Below are positions 33,736 through 46,400 of a stretch of DNA of 64,000 nucleotides, piece after piece. Under the pieces are notes generated by a model. That model worked only from the letters and a program-made list of their open reading frames with translations, was not told the DNA's origin and made no database searches. A program made the translations under genes and the position numbers. Origin of the DNA: Udeniomyces pyricola (taxonomy: Eukaryota > Basidiomycota > Tremellomycetes > Cystofilobasidiales > Mrakiaceae). Where the stretch lies: the NCBI GenBank assembly GCA_039545295.1, contig BCIK01000007.1, positions 973,978 to 1,037,977 on the forward strand, given 5' to 3'. Each line of letters opens with the position of its first letter. Position 1 is the stretch's first letter.

Positions 33736-36700
33736 TTAGAGCTGGGGCGGGACCTTTGTAGACGACAACGTCCTCCTCCGCTCTGGATGCGGGAAGAACG
33801 GTCGATGACGGCTCTTGACTCCTCCTCCCGTCCCACTCCCTGCACTAGATGACGCCCCAGAAGTCCCCGTCCTGGTCCCCGAAGAGACGCCTTTTCCTCC
33901 TCCTCCTCCACTAGCACCTCCTCCCCCTTGTCCTTGTTTCGCAGCGTTCGAAGCCGAGCCAGCCAGGAACGGAGTCGATTCATCGACCCCTCGGGTGGCT
34001 CGACGGTTACCGCCATCGTCGTCATCGTCATCTAGGGGAGGATCCCGGTCGTCAACTTCGTAAAGATAGTCGTCGTCGTCGTCGTCGTCCTCGTCTTCGG
34101 ACGAAGAGGTCAAGTAGGTGAAATCTTGGTCCGGTAGAAGAATCACGCCCTGAGGACCGATAGAGATGAAATTCCGAAGGGAGGGAAGTGAGGAGAGAAA
34201 AAGAAGAAAGAGGAAAAAACAAACAAACAAAAAACACAGTAAGAATAAGTCATGTCGAAAACGACCGATCCAATCCGCTCCTCTATCATCTTCGAAACCT
34301 TCCTACATCTACCCCTTCCATACCCATCACCCACTAGATACGACACAACAGCAAACAAGAGCGAGAAGAAGAAGAAAGATGAAAGAGAAGAGAGAGAGAG
34401 AGAGAGAGAGAGAAGAATAGACTCACCGATGCCGGATCGAAAGAGAGTCTCCTCTCCCTACTCGTCTTTTTCCCTTTCTGATCGCCTCCCATGCCACTGG
34501 CCGCCAACGACGATGGCCCACCTCGTCTTCCCTTCCCAAATCCACCTCCACTCGTCCCACTAGTATCCGACCTCCAAGGATTTCTCTCCAAATCCTCACC
34601 CAGACTCCCATAGACCTTACCCCCGTCGGTCCGACTCGACTGATCTCTTCCCCTATTCAACATCGCTCCTTCCGCCCCTGGAGCACCGTACCTCTCCCCT
34701 TCTTTATCTGTTGAGCTCGTGCCCGATTGCTCGATCAGACCCGATGACGACGTCGTTCGCTTCGGCGCGATCGCTTTTCGGACTTTGGCGACGCGTCGTC
34801 GAAATGACAACACGACGGACGGATCGGGTCTAGGATATTGCTGTTGATGTGACTGGGAGAGCCGAGATGCACCCCGATGATTGTCTGTGGCGTCTTTTTG
34901 CATCGATGAAGTACCTGGTGATGCGTCGTCGGTAGCACCGTAGTAGGACCCACCAGAGATGGCCGGAGTCGTCGTCGTCGTTGCTGTTGCCGCCTCCGTC
35001 GCGGTCAAGGAGGAGGAGGAGGACAGAGGCATAGCTTGAGAAAGCAGAGAGTCCGAGGCTTTTTGGGGAAGCCATGGCGTGGGAAGAAGACCGGCTAGAG
35101 CAGGATGAGCGTATCTGCGGTGACATAGGTGATAAAGAGGAATGGATAGGGAGCGCATGTCAAGTTTCGTCGAAGGTCACAGAGCGAAAAAAAAAAAAAA
35201 AAAAAAAAAGAAGAAGAAAAAGCAAGATTGGATTTGAGGGAGGGCTGACCTTCTACGACCGGTGTTAAGCACGCCTGGGCAAACAAAACAGAGATGAGAA
35301 GGGGAGGGAGAGGGGGGGGGGAGGGGCAAGTACGTTGGTCAGCTCAGCTCTAGCAAAAAAAAAATCTCTGTTCCTACGACCCAAGACCGCCTCGAACATG
35401 CAAAGTATACGATCCGAAGCTGACCTGGGTAGTACCCAGACATGGGACCCTGCGAGTAATCCGTCCTTGCGTCGGCCGGAGCGACGTACAAGTCATCCTG
35501 GTTGATTGCATACCTCTGTCGATTCAGGTTCCTATGTCGGCAGAAAAACGATCACCCCATCGTGGAGGTTTGCTAAAATGTCAGACAGGGCATGCAAATT
35601 GTGTTTTTTTTTTTTTTTTTCTTGGCTGTTTCTTGATCATTTTTCCGGACCAAAGGGATGAGTAGGGAAACTTACGTTTCGGATCGAGAGACACCGCGAT
35701 CTTCTTCGCCAGGGACGCGCATGACGCTCTCGGCAGCTTCGCCCCGTTGGACTTCGGCGATGAGACTTAGGGAGACCTAATCAGAGAGAAAGAAAAGGAA
35801 GGAAGACAAAGAAAATAACAATGTGATCGTGACATGTGAGTTGTGATGAGCACCTCGAGCTGTAAAGGAACCCTAAGAAGCAAGACATATGAAGCGAAGA
35901 AAAGGGCAGGGTATGGATATGATGAGACAGGTATACAAGACCTACGTTGTTGCAAAGCGGATCAAAGACCTTTGTGCACTGCCAGTTAAAGACGAGCGTT
36001 CCCACGATGAGCGGCACTATGAGGATCGAAATGTAAAACGCTTTTTGCAGCAAGAAAAGGCCCTGTTAAGAAAGATCAGAAATCGGACGTGTTGAAGGAA
36101 TTATGCGAAAGAACAACCAGTTAGTCGATGCAAGGTGATGATAAATGCAAGGAGTAGAAGCAAAAAAAGGGTTGATGCATCGATGCTTACGAGCATAAAG
36201 ATTTGAAAGAGAGAGATGCCCAGAAGGAGTCTCGAAAACGTGATCTACATGACAGACAAAGCGTCAGCCTCAAAACTGGGAGTCAGACCCTGATGCCATC
36301 GATGGTTCCTTCATTGTCTGTGATCAAGAATAAACAAAACAAAGGAACTTCAAAACGTACCGGCCAAGCTTGGCCCGAGCTCTCGTACGGCTTATAGAAG
36401 ATGAACAACAGTTTGTACTTGAATACGAGGTATGCCATCCCAAAGTAAATGGCGCCAAAGACAAGAATCAAAGGGGAGACAACCGAGTAGAGAAGGACGA
36501 CCACAAAGACGAGGATGGCCTGCGGGTACACGGATCCATAGTTGAGCATTGGAGGAGCATTCAGTTCGGCAAAGTCTGGAAAGTGGCAAAATTTAGAGTG
36601 GTTGGAATTGACAAAGATGGCGGGGTAAGAAGATGGCAAAATGAGAGAGCAGGCAGAACGGCAAGCAATACACGACATCAATCTGGATGGGACGCAAGAA

Positions 36701-39656
36701 GCACCAATTCAAGTCGGCCCACAAAGACAGCAAAAGAGAAACTTACCTCTGGGTGTCCTCGTATACAAAGCTCGATAGAATGCGACTGACAAAATCGTCG
36801 GTACGTTAAGCAACTGGAACGGCATCGTGCCAATGCCTTGGAGCAGGACGAGCGACATAAAGAAATGTCTCGCAGGACCAGCCGAAAGCGACTGGGCGAT
36901 TCGTTGGGGCACTTTGATGGGTGTTCCGGCAAGCTCGAGGGCCTATGCACGGAAAAGGGATGTAGATAAAGGAGGAAATAGAACGTGTTGATAGGCCATA
37001 GTCAGTGGAATTACGTACGCAAAGAGTAGTCAAACCATGTCAAACTTGGCTTCTACTCACCAGCTCCCAGTAGGTCGTAGTGAATGCAAATACGAATACG
37101 GTCGAGATGAGCAAAAAGAGAAAGTATCTGCACACGTGAAAGAGAAACCCTTACGTCAGCTTCACACGCGCCAACCAATTTTCGAGAGCAGTCACCATGT
37201 AGTACCAACTTTTTCAGAAGCGAATACTCGATCCAACTCCGAGCTTGGAAACCTTGAGAATAGCTGAGACCTGCAAGGATCACAGACCAGAAGATGCGAA
37301 GAAATCCACAAAGACAGTGAGCAAAGACTTCCACCGGAAGCAGCGTGGACCGTCTTTCGATATGTTCACCTTCGAGTAAGAATGGAAGCATGGCGTTAAA
37401 ACCAATTAACGCCATCGAGGGCAGCGTGTTTTGGACGAAAGCCCTGTGAGTAAGATGGAAGGTCAGGCAGAAGACCTGGACGTCAGATAGACTGAAGAAG
37501 TGACAATATCGCTCGGAACCGGCAAGATGGACCATACCGAGCTTGGGGAGACTTGTTGATGAGGCGAGCCAGCCAAGGCAGACCTCGCTTGATCTCTTGG
37601 TACGAAAGCAAACTGGCCAGGGCCGTGACGGGAGCTAGAGACCAAATGTGACAACCGATCAGGGTTGGTTCCTCCCCAATCATGATACCCTTCTGTCAAT
37701 TTCACACCAACAGAAGACTTACCCGCCCAAAACAACAGCAGAAGCGTCATGACTACCATGATAACGACGTCCCGAATAGTTCGGTTGCGCTCCGATTTGC
37801 CGACATTTTGCCAGACAACGTCTCGAGGCTCAGGCGCCAGGACCGTTATGCATTGATCTGGTCGAGCGGCGTGTTGGGTTTGACAGGCGATCTGAGCGTG
37901 CATCATGTTCTGATGAGGAAGTAGGCAAAGCATGTGGATGTACTTAACACGTGTGGAAGAGGGTACGTGAATAGACGACCATATCGAATGCAACATACCT
38001 CAAACGTCACAAACGCCGCTCCGGTCGCTCTGAACTTTCCATTGCGTCGCTTTCGCCGAACGGCCTCATCGGCCGCCTCAAATTCCTTGGTCCAATAGTC
38101 GATGGCGTCCGTCTTGGGTCGCCACAACGCCCAGCTGTTCCCACCAACTCGGACAAGCGGTCGCTTTCGCCCTGGAACGTCAAGGCTCTGCAGTCGCTCG
38201 TGGAGCGGAGTCGAAGAAGGAGACGCGTCGCGCGGCGTGGGAGTTTGAGACGAGGTCGAACGCGGAGGTGTATACGTGGGTACCGTCGAGGGGTTTCCAA
38301 CGTACGCAGTCCAAGCCGCTTCGAGCTCAAGAAGAGCGGCCGTCCGCTTCTGAATCAACGTCGCGAGGGAGCCGATTTCTCGCACGACCGAAACACTCTC
38401 GACGTTCCATCCGAGCAGCTCAAAGTACTCGGCCAACGCACGATCACCTCGCAGGTGGTTGGGCAAATTCGAGAGAAGAACAGTCCGGGCTGAGATGGAA
38501 TGGACGAGCTCTAGGGAAAACAGCTGGCGATTGCGAATAAATTGCTGAAAGTTGCGATAGGCGAAAAAAAGGGCGAGGAAGGTAAATACGTAGGTAAAAG
38601 TCAGGTGAAGCGAGAGCGATGTCGTCGGGTCTGTGAGGACGTCGAGGAACGATGGAAGCGTCGCGTTGCGCGAGCTATTGTGATGAGCTCCTTTGGAGGC
38701 ATGACCGGTGGAGAGCAGAAGGTTGGCGAGATGAGGGTAGAGGTCGGTCGAGGAGGGGAAGAAGAGGTCGGTCGAATTGTCGGGGTCAGTCGAGTTGTCA
38801 TCATCCGGTTGCGAATCGAGACTGCCGTAGACCTTGAGGTTATAAGGGGCCAGCACCAGGCTTGCGACGACGGCCGAGCTCGTAAAGAACAAGAAACCCA
38901 TCTTGAGGAACGAGAGCAGGACGGCGGCATCGAGACCGACGACTTGCAGGACTGTCAGGTCGGAGGTGCGTAACGTCGGGAGGATCCATCCAAAGAAGGA
39001 GCTCGAGTGAGCCTGAAGATGGGCTGCCGAGGGTGAGAAACCCTTAAGCTTGGTCCGCGGAGCATAGGCGAGGGTATAGCGCGTGCGAAGGTATGAAAAG
39101 GCGAGGATGGAGAATGTCCCGAGGAGGACGGCAATTGTCAGCTGGGTTTGGAGCCAGGGACCTTGCAGAGGGCCTGAGTGTTGGGTGGATCAAGATCAGA
39201 AGAGCAAGATGTGGGTTGATATGTCAGCATACGTGGATCATCATCCAGGATTCAAGATCTGGCTGGGACATCTGCTTCAAGCTCAAAGGATCTCGAGAGG
39301 GGGAGTCGAGTCCTCGGTCCGCTGCGCGTCGCGGCGCGGGCTGCTGATGATGATGATCGTACGAGCGGCAAGATGATTGAGCGGTGAGGGACGGTCGAGG
39401 GTAGACACGTGTGGTGGATGACGTGACTGGGATGTTTCTGTCGTTCTGTCGTAGTGATAAGATTGGAAAGAAATAACCAGGGGCCTTACGTGCTGAACGG
39501 TTCAAGGACCAGGGAGATTGAACAGTTGGAAGAGTAGAGAGATCGATCAGCGTATGTAAGTGTGGATGTGGATTGTGCGAGGAGGGAGGTGGACGTACAA
39601 CCAGGTGGAAGACTGGAGCCCTGATTGATTGAGGGTTGGTACAGATGATGTGCCAT
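33736..39656 (-). CDS. CSC1/OSCA (DUF221) hyperosmolality-gated cation channel
   Basis: Predicted Ca2+-permeable, mechanically or osmotically gated channel of the TMEM63/OSCA family in the plasma or an internal membrane. A tentative first exon from 39656 (MAHHLYQPSINQ...) joins in phase, by a GTACGT donor, to GPWLQTQLTIAVLLGTFS at 39178. Next come YAPRTKL, TM segments around 38960-38860 and 38600-38530, and the cytosolic RRM-like N-lobe with ARTVLLSNLPNHLRGD (about 38470) and YWTKEFEAAD. Then GAAFVTFE, an ALEPEPRDVVW-type motif (LAPEPRDVVWQN, about 37830), and the DUF221 pore region with NTLPSMALIGFNAMLPFLL, FNVPTILSVAFYR-like, GAIYFGMAYLVFKYKLLFI and RRYAHPALAGLLPTPWLP (about 35100). The tail has poly-Asp/Gly/Ser stretches and ends at 33736. 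At least a dozen introns; the first intron (about 416 nt) is long. Confidence 0.85.
34387..34413. repeat. (GA)n microsatellite in an intron
   Basis: An alternating GA run lies in an intron of the CSC1-type gene, on the coding strand a CT polypyrimidine tract. Confidence 0.8.
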
Positions 39657-40691
39657 GTGGTGGCTGAGTGATGATGGTGGCAATGGTGAGGATGATGATG
39701 GTCGAAGGGGACGAGGATATGGTAACACGGTGTGGAACCAGAATAGCTAGCATCCCATCATCCCATGGGATAAGAGTGGTGAGTATCTGATGACGCCGCT
39801 CTGGATCAGTCGATGAATAATATGAACCATCCATATAATTATTTCATCCTCCATCCAATATTCATCATCATCATCACCATCATTTCCATCGACATTACCA
39901 TCGACACCACTATCACCATCAACCATGGTCTCATCTGTTCTAGAGCTCATCTGCAATCACCCTCACGTCCGTCGATCAATCAGACCATCATCCATCTCAA
40001 ACGATTATATATATTAATGATCCTCTTCGCTCATCACCGATAGGACCTTGTCCACATGCACAATCAACCATCATCGATCCGCTGCGAAAGCATTAATTCA
40101 GCCTCACCCTTCGCGTGAGTCTCCGTCCAATCCCGCACGCCGGCTCTCGATGGGCGTGTCTCGACACGATACTTAATGAAACAGTACCGGCCAGACCATG
40201 ATGAATTCGGCGGTGAACTTCGATCGCTCCGAACCCAACGGAAAGAGCAAAAGGTCCTCATGTGAGTGGGATGAAGAGGGAGTGGAAGGGAAAGGATGGG
40301 CTGGGGGATACTGCACGGATCGAGGTGGGTCAGACGATGCTGCGTTCTGGGATGTAAGATTGAAAGAAAGAAAAAGCCAAGGGGGGGGGGGGGGGCTGCG
40401 GGAGAGGAAGGGGAAACGTTTGAACAAGATCTCATGATGGTTGATGCACAAAGTCCACTCCAAAGAGAAGATGGACATCGGACTCAAACAAGACATGAAT
40501 ACAGCCAAGTGTCAGAGCAAAAGGATCGACCAAGGAACAAGGACAGAGAGAAAGCAAGAAGAAAAAAATGACCCTCCATCGTCGAGAACGTCGCTTTCTG
40601 GACAGACATGCCTGACACAACACACACACACACACACCCCTTCCCTTGCCTCAGATCCAGAGAAGTTATCCCTCATAGCTCCCTCATTTTT
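39657..40691. other. Intergenic region between CSC1-type gene and enoyl-CoA hydratase gene
   Basis: This 1.0-kb gap in tandem orientation contains the promoter of the CSC1-type gene and the 3' UTR of the hydratase. It holds an ATC-rich tract at 39840-39930, a 14-nt G run at 40381-40394 and an AC dinucleotide run at 40615-40638. No gene is supported. Confidence 0.5.
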
Positions 40692-42607
40692 ATTGGTTCG
40701 TGAACGCGGCTTTCCTCTTGTTTGCAAACGCCGCCATACCTGTATGAAAACATATACAAGATGTGGGTTGAATAAAGCGAAACCACCCAATTTGTTACAA
40801 AGTGAGTGAGAACCGAAGATTCAAGGCCCGTCATAGGCAAGGAAAAAGTAAGAGAGAGATAAAAAGAAGAGATAAAAGAAAAAGAAAAAAAAAACGACCC
40901 GAGATCAACGACTTACCTTCCTTTTGGTCGGCCGTAGCGAACAAGCTCTGGAACAATCTCCTCTCGTACGCCAACCCTTGGGTCAACCCGACGTCCTGAC
41001 TGACGTTGACGGCCTCCTTCGCCGCGATCACAGCAAGCCGACCTTTGGCGGCGATCTCCTCGGCGACGGAGAGGGCTTCCGCAACGACGCCCGAGCCTTT
41101 GGTCGATGCATCGGCAGCGTCGGGCACGATGCGAGAGATGAGGCCGTGACTCTCCGCGAGGGTTGCCGGGAAGTTCTTGCCGGCTTCGGGAGTGGAACAG
41201 GAATTATTATATTTTTTTAAATAGAAAATAGGGACCCCAAGTACCATGAATTTTGAAAAACCAAGCAGGTGAGTAAGAAACCAAGTGAGGTACACCAACC
41301 ACAAATTACATAACCCTCCGAGAACTCATTTGGAAAGAGAAAGAAAGAAGAGAAAGAAGGTCCAAGGCGCACTCAAGATGTACTCCATAGCGAGCGATTT
41401 TCCAAACGCCTTGATCAATCTGTACGAAGATCATCACAGGAGAACAGCACGTTCAGCCCAATTGTCGAATTTCGGACATTTGACTCCGAGATCGAGATGA
41501 CTACGACAGAGGAGGAGGAAGAGGTGAAGGGCGAGAAAGTGATGATTGCACCTTTGAGTACCTCCTGCGCCAGGGATGATGCCGAGGTTGATCTCGGGTT
41601 GCCCGAACTAGTGATTCAAGATGGAATGGAGTATGGTCAACAAATTTCATGTGCTTGGGATATGACTGATGACCTAAAAAGTCCCTCCCTCCCCAGCTCA
41701 ACTCCCCTGCGAATCACGTGATGCATGATGCAGAGCCCGGATATCTCCGTTCTTCCGATCGGACGTATTATCGCATTCCAAGGGCGATCAACAGCATCAA
41801 CCGCCATCACAAAGAAAGCGAACATACCACTGCTGTTGGAGATGCCAACAGGATGTCACACATCATTGCAAGTTCGCAACCCCCACCGAGACAGAACCCA
41901 TTGACGGCGCCGACAATGGGCTTGCGGAACGAGCTGACGTTGGACCAGGTTGAGAGAAAATCCGTTCGGTAACATTCGGCGACTAGGTTCGTTCGTTTAT
42001 CCGTCCGTGCGTAGGTGAACAGAAAAGGAGAAACACCAATGAGAGATATGGGTGAGCCAGGCTGAGTGCGTCATGAGTTTGGGGCAAGCCCGAGGTCAGC
42101 GACAGGACTGACACTCCTTCGACTGCATCTCTTTGATGTCGGCTCCAGCTGCAAGATAGAACAGTGATTCAATGAGGAGCAATTATCAGCGTTGGTCTCT
42201 CATCCACCACTAAAGCAATCATATATCACCTTGAGGTAGCACAAAACTAGATGGGGGATCCCCTCACCAGCGAACGCCCGTTCTCCCGCACCCGTCAAGA
42301 CGACGGCCCCAATGGAATCATCCCGATCAATCCTCGCGAGTTCCTCGTTCAATCGCTGCATGAGGGGACTCGACAGTGCATTGAGTGCCTTGGGACGGTT
42401 CAATTTGAGAAGGGCAACCTTGCCAGATGACGAGAGGGATGAGAGGATGAGATCGTCGGCGCCGGCGTTGGGGGTAGTAGTGGCATCGGATGACATGGTG
42501 CGAAACTGATGGAGAGCGGTTGACGTGGAGCAGACGACTTGACGGGAGGGTGCAAGGGTAGATGCGAGTAAGGATTGACGGAGTCGAGTGGAGAGGACGA
42601 ACGACAT
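40692..42607 (-). CDS. Mitochondrial enoyl-CoA hydratase (ECHS1-like)
   Basis: Hydrates trans-2-enoyl-CoA in fatty-acid or amino-acid oxidation. The start at 42607 opens with a presequence-like [14 protein letters not shown]; an upstream in-frame ATG at 42730 would add a hydrophobic stretch. Conserved blocks in order: [48 protein letters not shown] (oxyanion-hole segment), [20 protein letters not shown] (about 41950-41850), [28 protein letters not shown] (with one catalytic glutamate, about 41620), [16 protein letters not shown], an [20 protein letters not shown] exon and [13 protein letters not shown] at the end, stop at 40692. The two glutamates of the crotonase family (in [12 protein letters not shown] and in [11 protein letters not shown]) are both seen. 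About nine exons. The pathway is inferred from the family. Confidence 0.92.
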
Positions 42608-43455
42608 GGGGTGATGAGAGAGAGGAAGCTGGTGGGGCGAGAACTGTAGGCGGACGTCTGATGTCTGATTACGCTTAAGGAATGTGATGGGTAAGGCTGA
42701 TGCGTTGATCTCGTGGGCGAACAGCAGCACAGGAGATGGGAATTAATCTATAATCAGGCCGGATCGCTCGAAACCGGGACCCCGTCTGCATCATCGGCTA
42801 CGTTCGACACCGGTCCGGTGATACCCGACATGCATATATCCATCTTCTTCTTCTAAACGGTCTCGTTGTCCAATTAAGAACTGATCCAAGACAGGCTAGT
42901 CCATCTATAAGTATATAGTGTGTATCGTTCTATCCACTGCCTCAGTGTCAATCGGCTGATCATGGCTCTCGATGATCTGATGTACTCGACGTCTGATAGC
43001 CATACGCTACTAAATCGAATAAGCACAGTCTGCTGCAGTAAGAAAAAGAAAAAAAAAGCGAAAGACAATGAACAAATTGATCTCTGATTCAAAAACCATG
43101 GTGAAGGAAAACAAACGACAATCGAATCGAAGCAGAAAAGCGCGCAACAAATTAATCTTGGAACGATAACGATGAAATTACCAGAAAAGAAAAGAAGGCG
43201 GGTGAAGTGAAGCTGTGGAATATGTTCAAGTGCCATCACAGTGTTGACAGTTTGACGGCATGGGAATTGTAGAGAAAGTTACGAAGACGTGAGGGAAGCA
43301 GAGGGAGTGACAAAGGGAGAGCGACAGAGCATAAAATAGAACGGGAGGGGTGTTCGGAGCGATACTGTAATAGTGTACGTGAGGTATGTGATGGTTCAGA
43401 GGTATCAAAACGCATGAGAAAAATATATAACCCTCCACCCCCTCCCCCTTCATCC
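42608..43455. other. Intergenic region
   Basis: This 0.85-kb gap lies between the start of the hydratase gene and the 3' end of the DOCK gene. It includes the hydratase promoter (with an A-rich tract at 43040-43060) and the DOCK 3' UTR. No further gene is supported. Confidence 0.5.
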
Positions 43456-46400
43456 TCATGAGTTGGATTCTGTTGCCTTCCTCCTGACCGAATGGAACCT
43501 TCGAGCAATCATGGACCCTGTAGATTCCTTCCTTCTCAATCCGGACCCTTGTCCTCCATCACCACTACCAGTTCCACCATTGACACTACTGCTGCTGATA
43601 CTACTGTTGCTGTTGGTCAACACTGCATCGTTATGCGTTCCTGTCCTGGTCCCCCTCCCTTTCCCTCCACCAACTGACCCAAACCTCTCATCCGATTCTG
43701 TCGCCTCGCCACTCCTTCGAACTAGGGGCACACTGAGGGGGTACCCTCCATTGACATCGGTGGAGCTGGTTGCATTCCTAACGCTGCGTCCAGAGAAGAT
43801 GGTTCCGATCGAAGGCCGAGGTTGAGCCTGCATGAGAGCACTCGACGAAGCAACTCCAGCCCTGTTCTTTCCACGGAGAAGACTGCTCTTACTACTGTTG
43901 TTGCCCTCTTTTCCATCTCCTACGACTGGACCATCCTTTGGGCTCGACGGCGGACTGAGGAACAATCCTCGAGTGGTAGAGGATGAGGAAAACACCCGTC
44001 CACTGACGAAACTTCCCGTCGAGTTGCCTTCGACCCGCGGGCGGTTGAGCTCCAGACTCGGCCGGAAGAACGATGCCGATCGCGTCGTGGAAGTCGACGC
44101 CCGTGGTGGCTTGGGAGCAAACTTGGAGGTCGCCGTCGTCCCGCTACTGGAGGTGACAAAAGCAGCGGATGAGGTAAGAGAACCGTATTGAGTCGCAGTC
44201 GAGGTGTGGCGAAGAGAAGGTGGGGTCGGCAAGTCGATTCGATCGAGTTCTTCAGAGAAGTTTTTGCGGAAGACTAGTGCAGACGCAAGTTGCAAATGGA
44301 GAAGGTAATCACGAGAAGGGAGTCGGAAGAATTGTCAGCTCGGCTTTATCTTACGTTGTCTCGGATATGAAACCAACATAGGGGGACCAAGAGTAGCAAA
44401 CAGAAGGAAAGACAAGGATGGAATGAGTGACGAACAATCTTCGAGGGATTCGTGAAATGGTAGCATCGACTCAGGGCATATTTGGTGGTGGAGATCAAGC
44501 GCGGAGTGAATTTGGATTGCCTTTTAGATTTCATGATTCAACGGCGACAATGGAAGGAAAGTGGCCAGAACCACCTAATCAGCCTCGAAACGATATGTAC
44601 GTACTTCACTGTATTCACATCAAGGTTCAGTGCAAGACGCTGATTACTAACCTGGTCATCAATGGCTTGCCGTAAGGCTGAGATAAGCAGGGTTTCTTGA
44701 GGGTGAAGGTGGGCGTATGCAGGTGAAAGGAAAGCAGTTCGATATGCAGGAATACCTAACATACGGACCAATTCACACGATATACGAAAAGATGAATCAG
44801 TACGATGCCGATTCTGAGGATGCGTACGAGAGCTTTGAATAGCTCGGAGCTGTTTCTTATTAAGACTCACCTCCGTTGAGCGGCGAGTCCACAGCACTGT
44901 TGAGGATCATCGATAGCGAGTTGGTATTCAAATCTTCATCGCCAGCCTCAGCGGAAAGCCGGAATTTCTGTGCGGTTAACTAGGAAATGGAGTGATGAAC
45001 AAACCAAGGGGGGAGGGTGGGGGGAGAGGAGGGAGATCCGTGTAAATGGACTATAGTGCTTATTGGATGGACACCCGCTCTCTCGATGAGTACGAGAGAA
45101 CTTCACGAGAGATCAAGATGCATGAGCTCACTTTGATATCGAGAGTTTTGGCCTGGACATCCGTCAGAGCGTTTTGGATGGCTGATATCTCGACCACATG
45201 CGAGTGCATCACCTCGGACCGACGAAGGACTGTCGGGAAAGACTGTCAAGTTACCGCATAGAGTCGTCGTCAGCGATTACAAGATTCACATGAGAAGATG
45301 GCGGCTGACTGCCTAGAGTAGCTTTGTCTTCTTCTTCATAGCGTTCTTTCTCTATCAAGGAGGAAACGAACCTCCTCAGTCGTCAAGAAGGTCTTTTGGA
45401 TAATGACATCGGCAAGATTCCGGGGATCATTGGCTGCTCGGTTTGAATTGTCAAAAGATCGAGAGAAGGAGAATCGATTGACGTTACTATAAAGAGAAGA
45501 ATAGAGGAAAGGGGAGGAGGAGAATGCATTGTTGAGAAACGCTCGAAGCAGTACATCTTCATATCGGACCCAAGCCCAAAAGGCACCTAAAAATCAAACT
45601 CACTTGGACTCATGCCAGGCAAGGACCTCTCTCGAAACCTCTGGGTTAGTAAACACTCCCGAGGATGTCCGATCCGGCTCTGGGGTTACAGCGACGACGT
45701 GAATGATTCTCTCCTCGCGTGCCAATACGTCTGGCGGAAGGAGAGCCGTCTTGACGAAGAAGGCAGTCGGATGCTTGGCCAACAGTCGGTCCACGAAATC
45801 TCCAAGCTTTTCCCAATCAGAGCCTCGGTGGATAAACCGTCGGTTCCGGACAGCAGTGGGAAGATTGCCGTAGTAGGCTGGATGGAATGGACATGAAGCA
45901 GCGTTCGGTCGAATCAAAGTGAGATGAACGTCAGCAGTGTTTTGCAAATTTGGATTAGGAGAGAGAGAAAAGAAAGAAAAAAAAAGAAAACCAGAATTCA
46001 CCGACGTAAAAGTATTGGGAAGCAGCTCGAGGTTCGGTGATGATGGAGCTCGACAGGCGCGATCGATGGGCCAAAAGCTCTGAAAGTCGCAAGCTTCAAA
46101 TGTAAGGGACACAAGAGAACTACTTCCAGCTCAGCCTCATGAGTCAGGAGGGATTGTCCTCGTATGGACGATTCGCAAGCAGGATAAGCCTTACTAGTCA
46201 TAGGTCTGGATTGCATGTTGTTCCTCCAACTCTTTGCACACTGCAATCCCAAGCTCGAACGCTCTCCCTCGGCCTAAGTGTCTCACACACATCCGCGAAC
46301 GAGCAAGTAACATTTGTTAGCGCACACAACCAGAATTCTTTCGGAGGAAAAATGAGTAAAGAAAACCCCACGTACCATAGAAATCGAGCTCCTGAAGGTA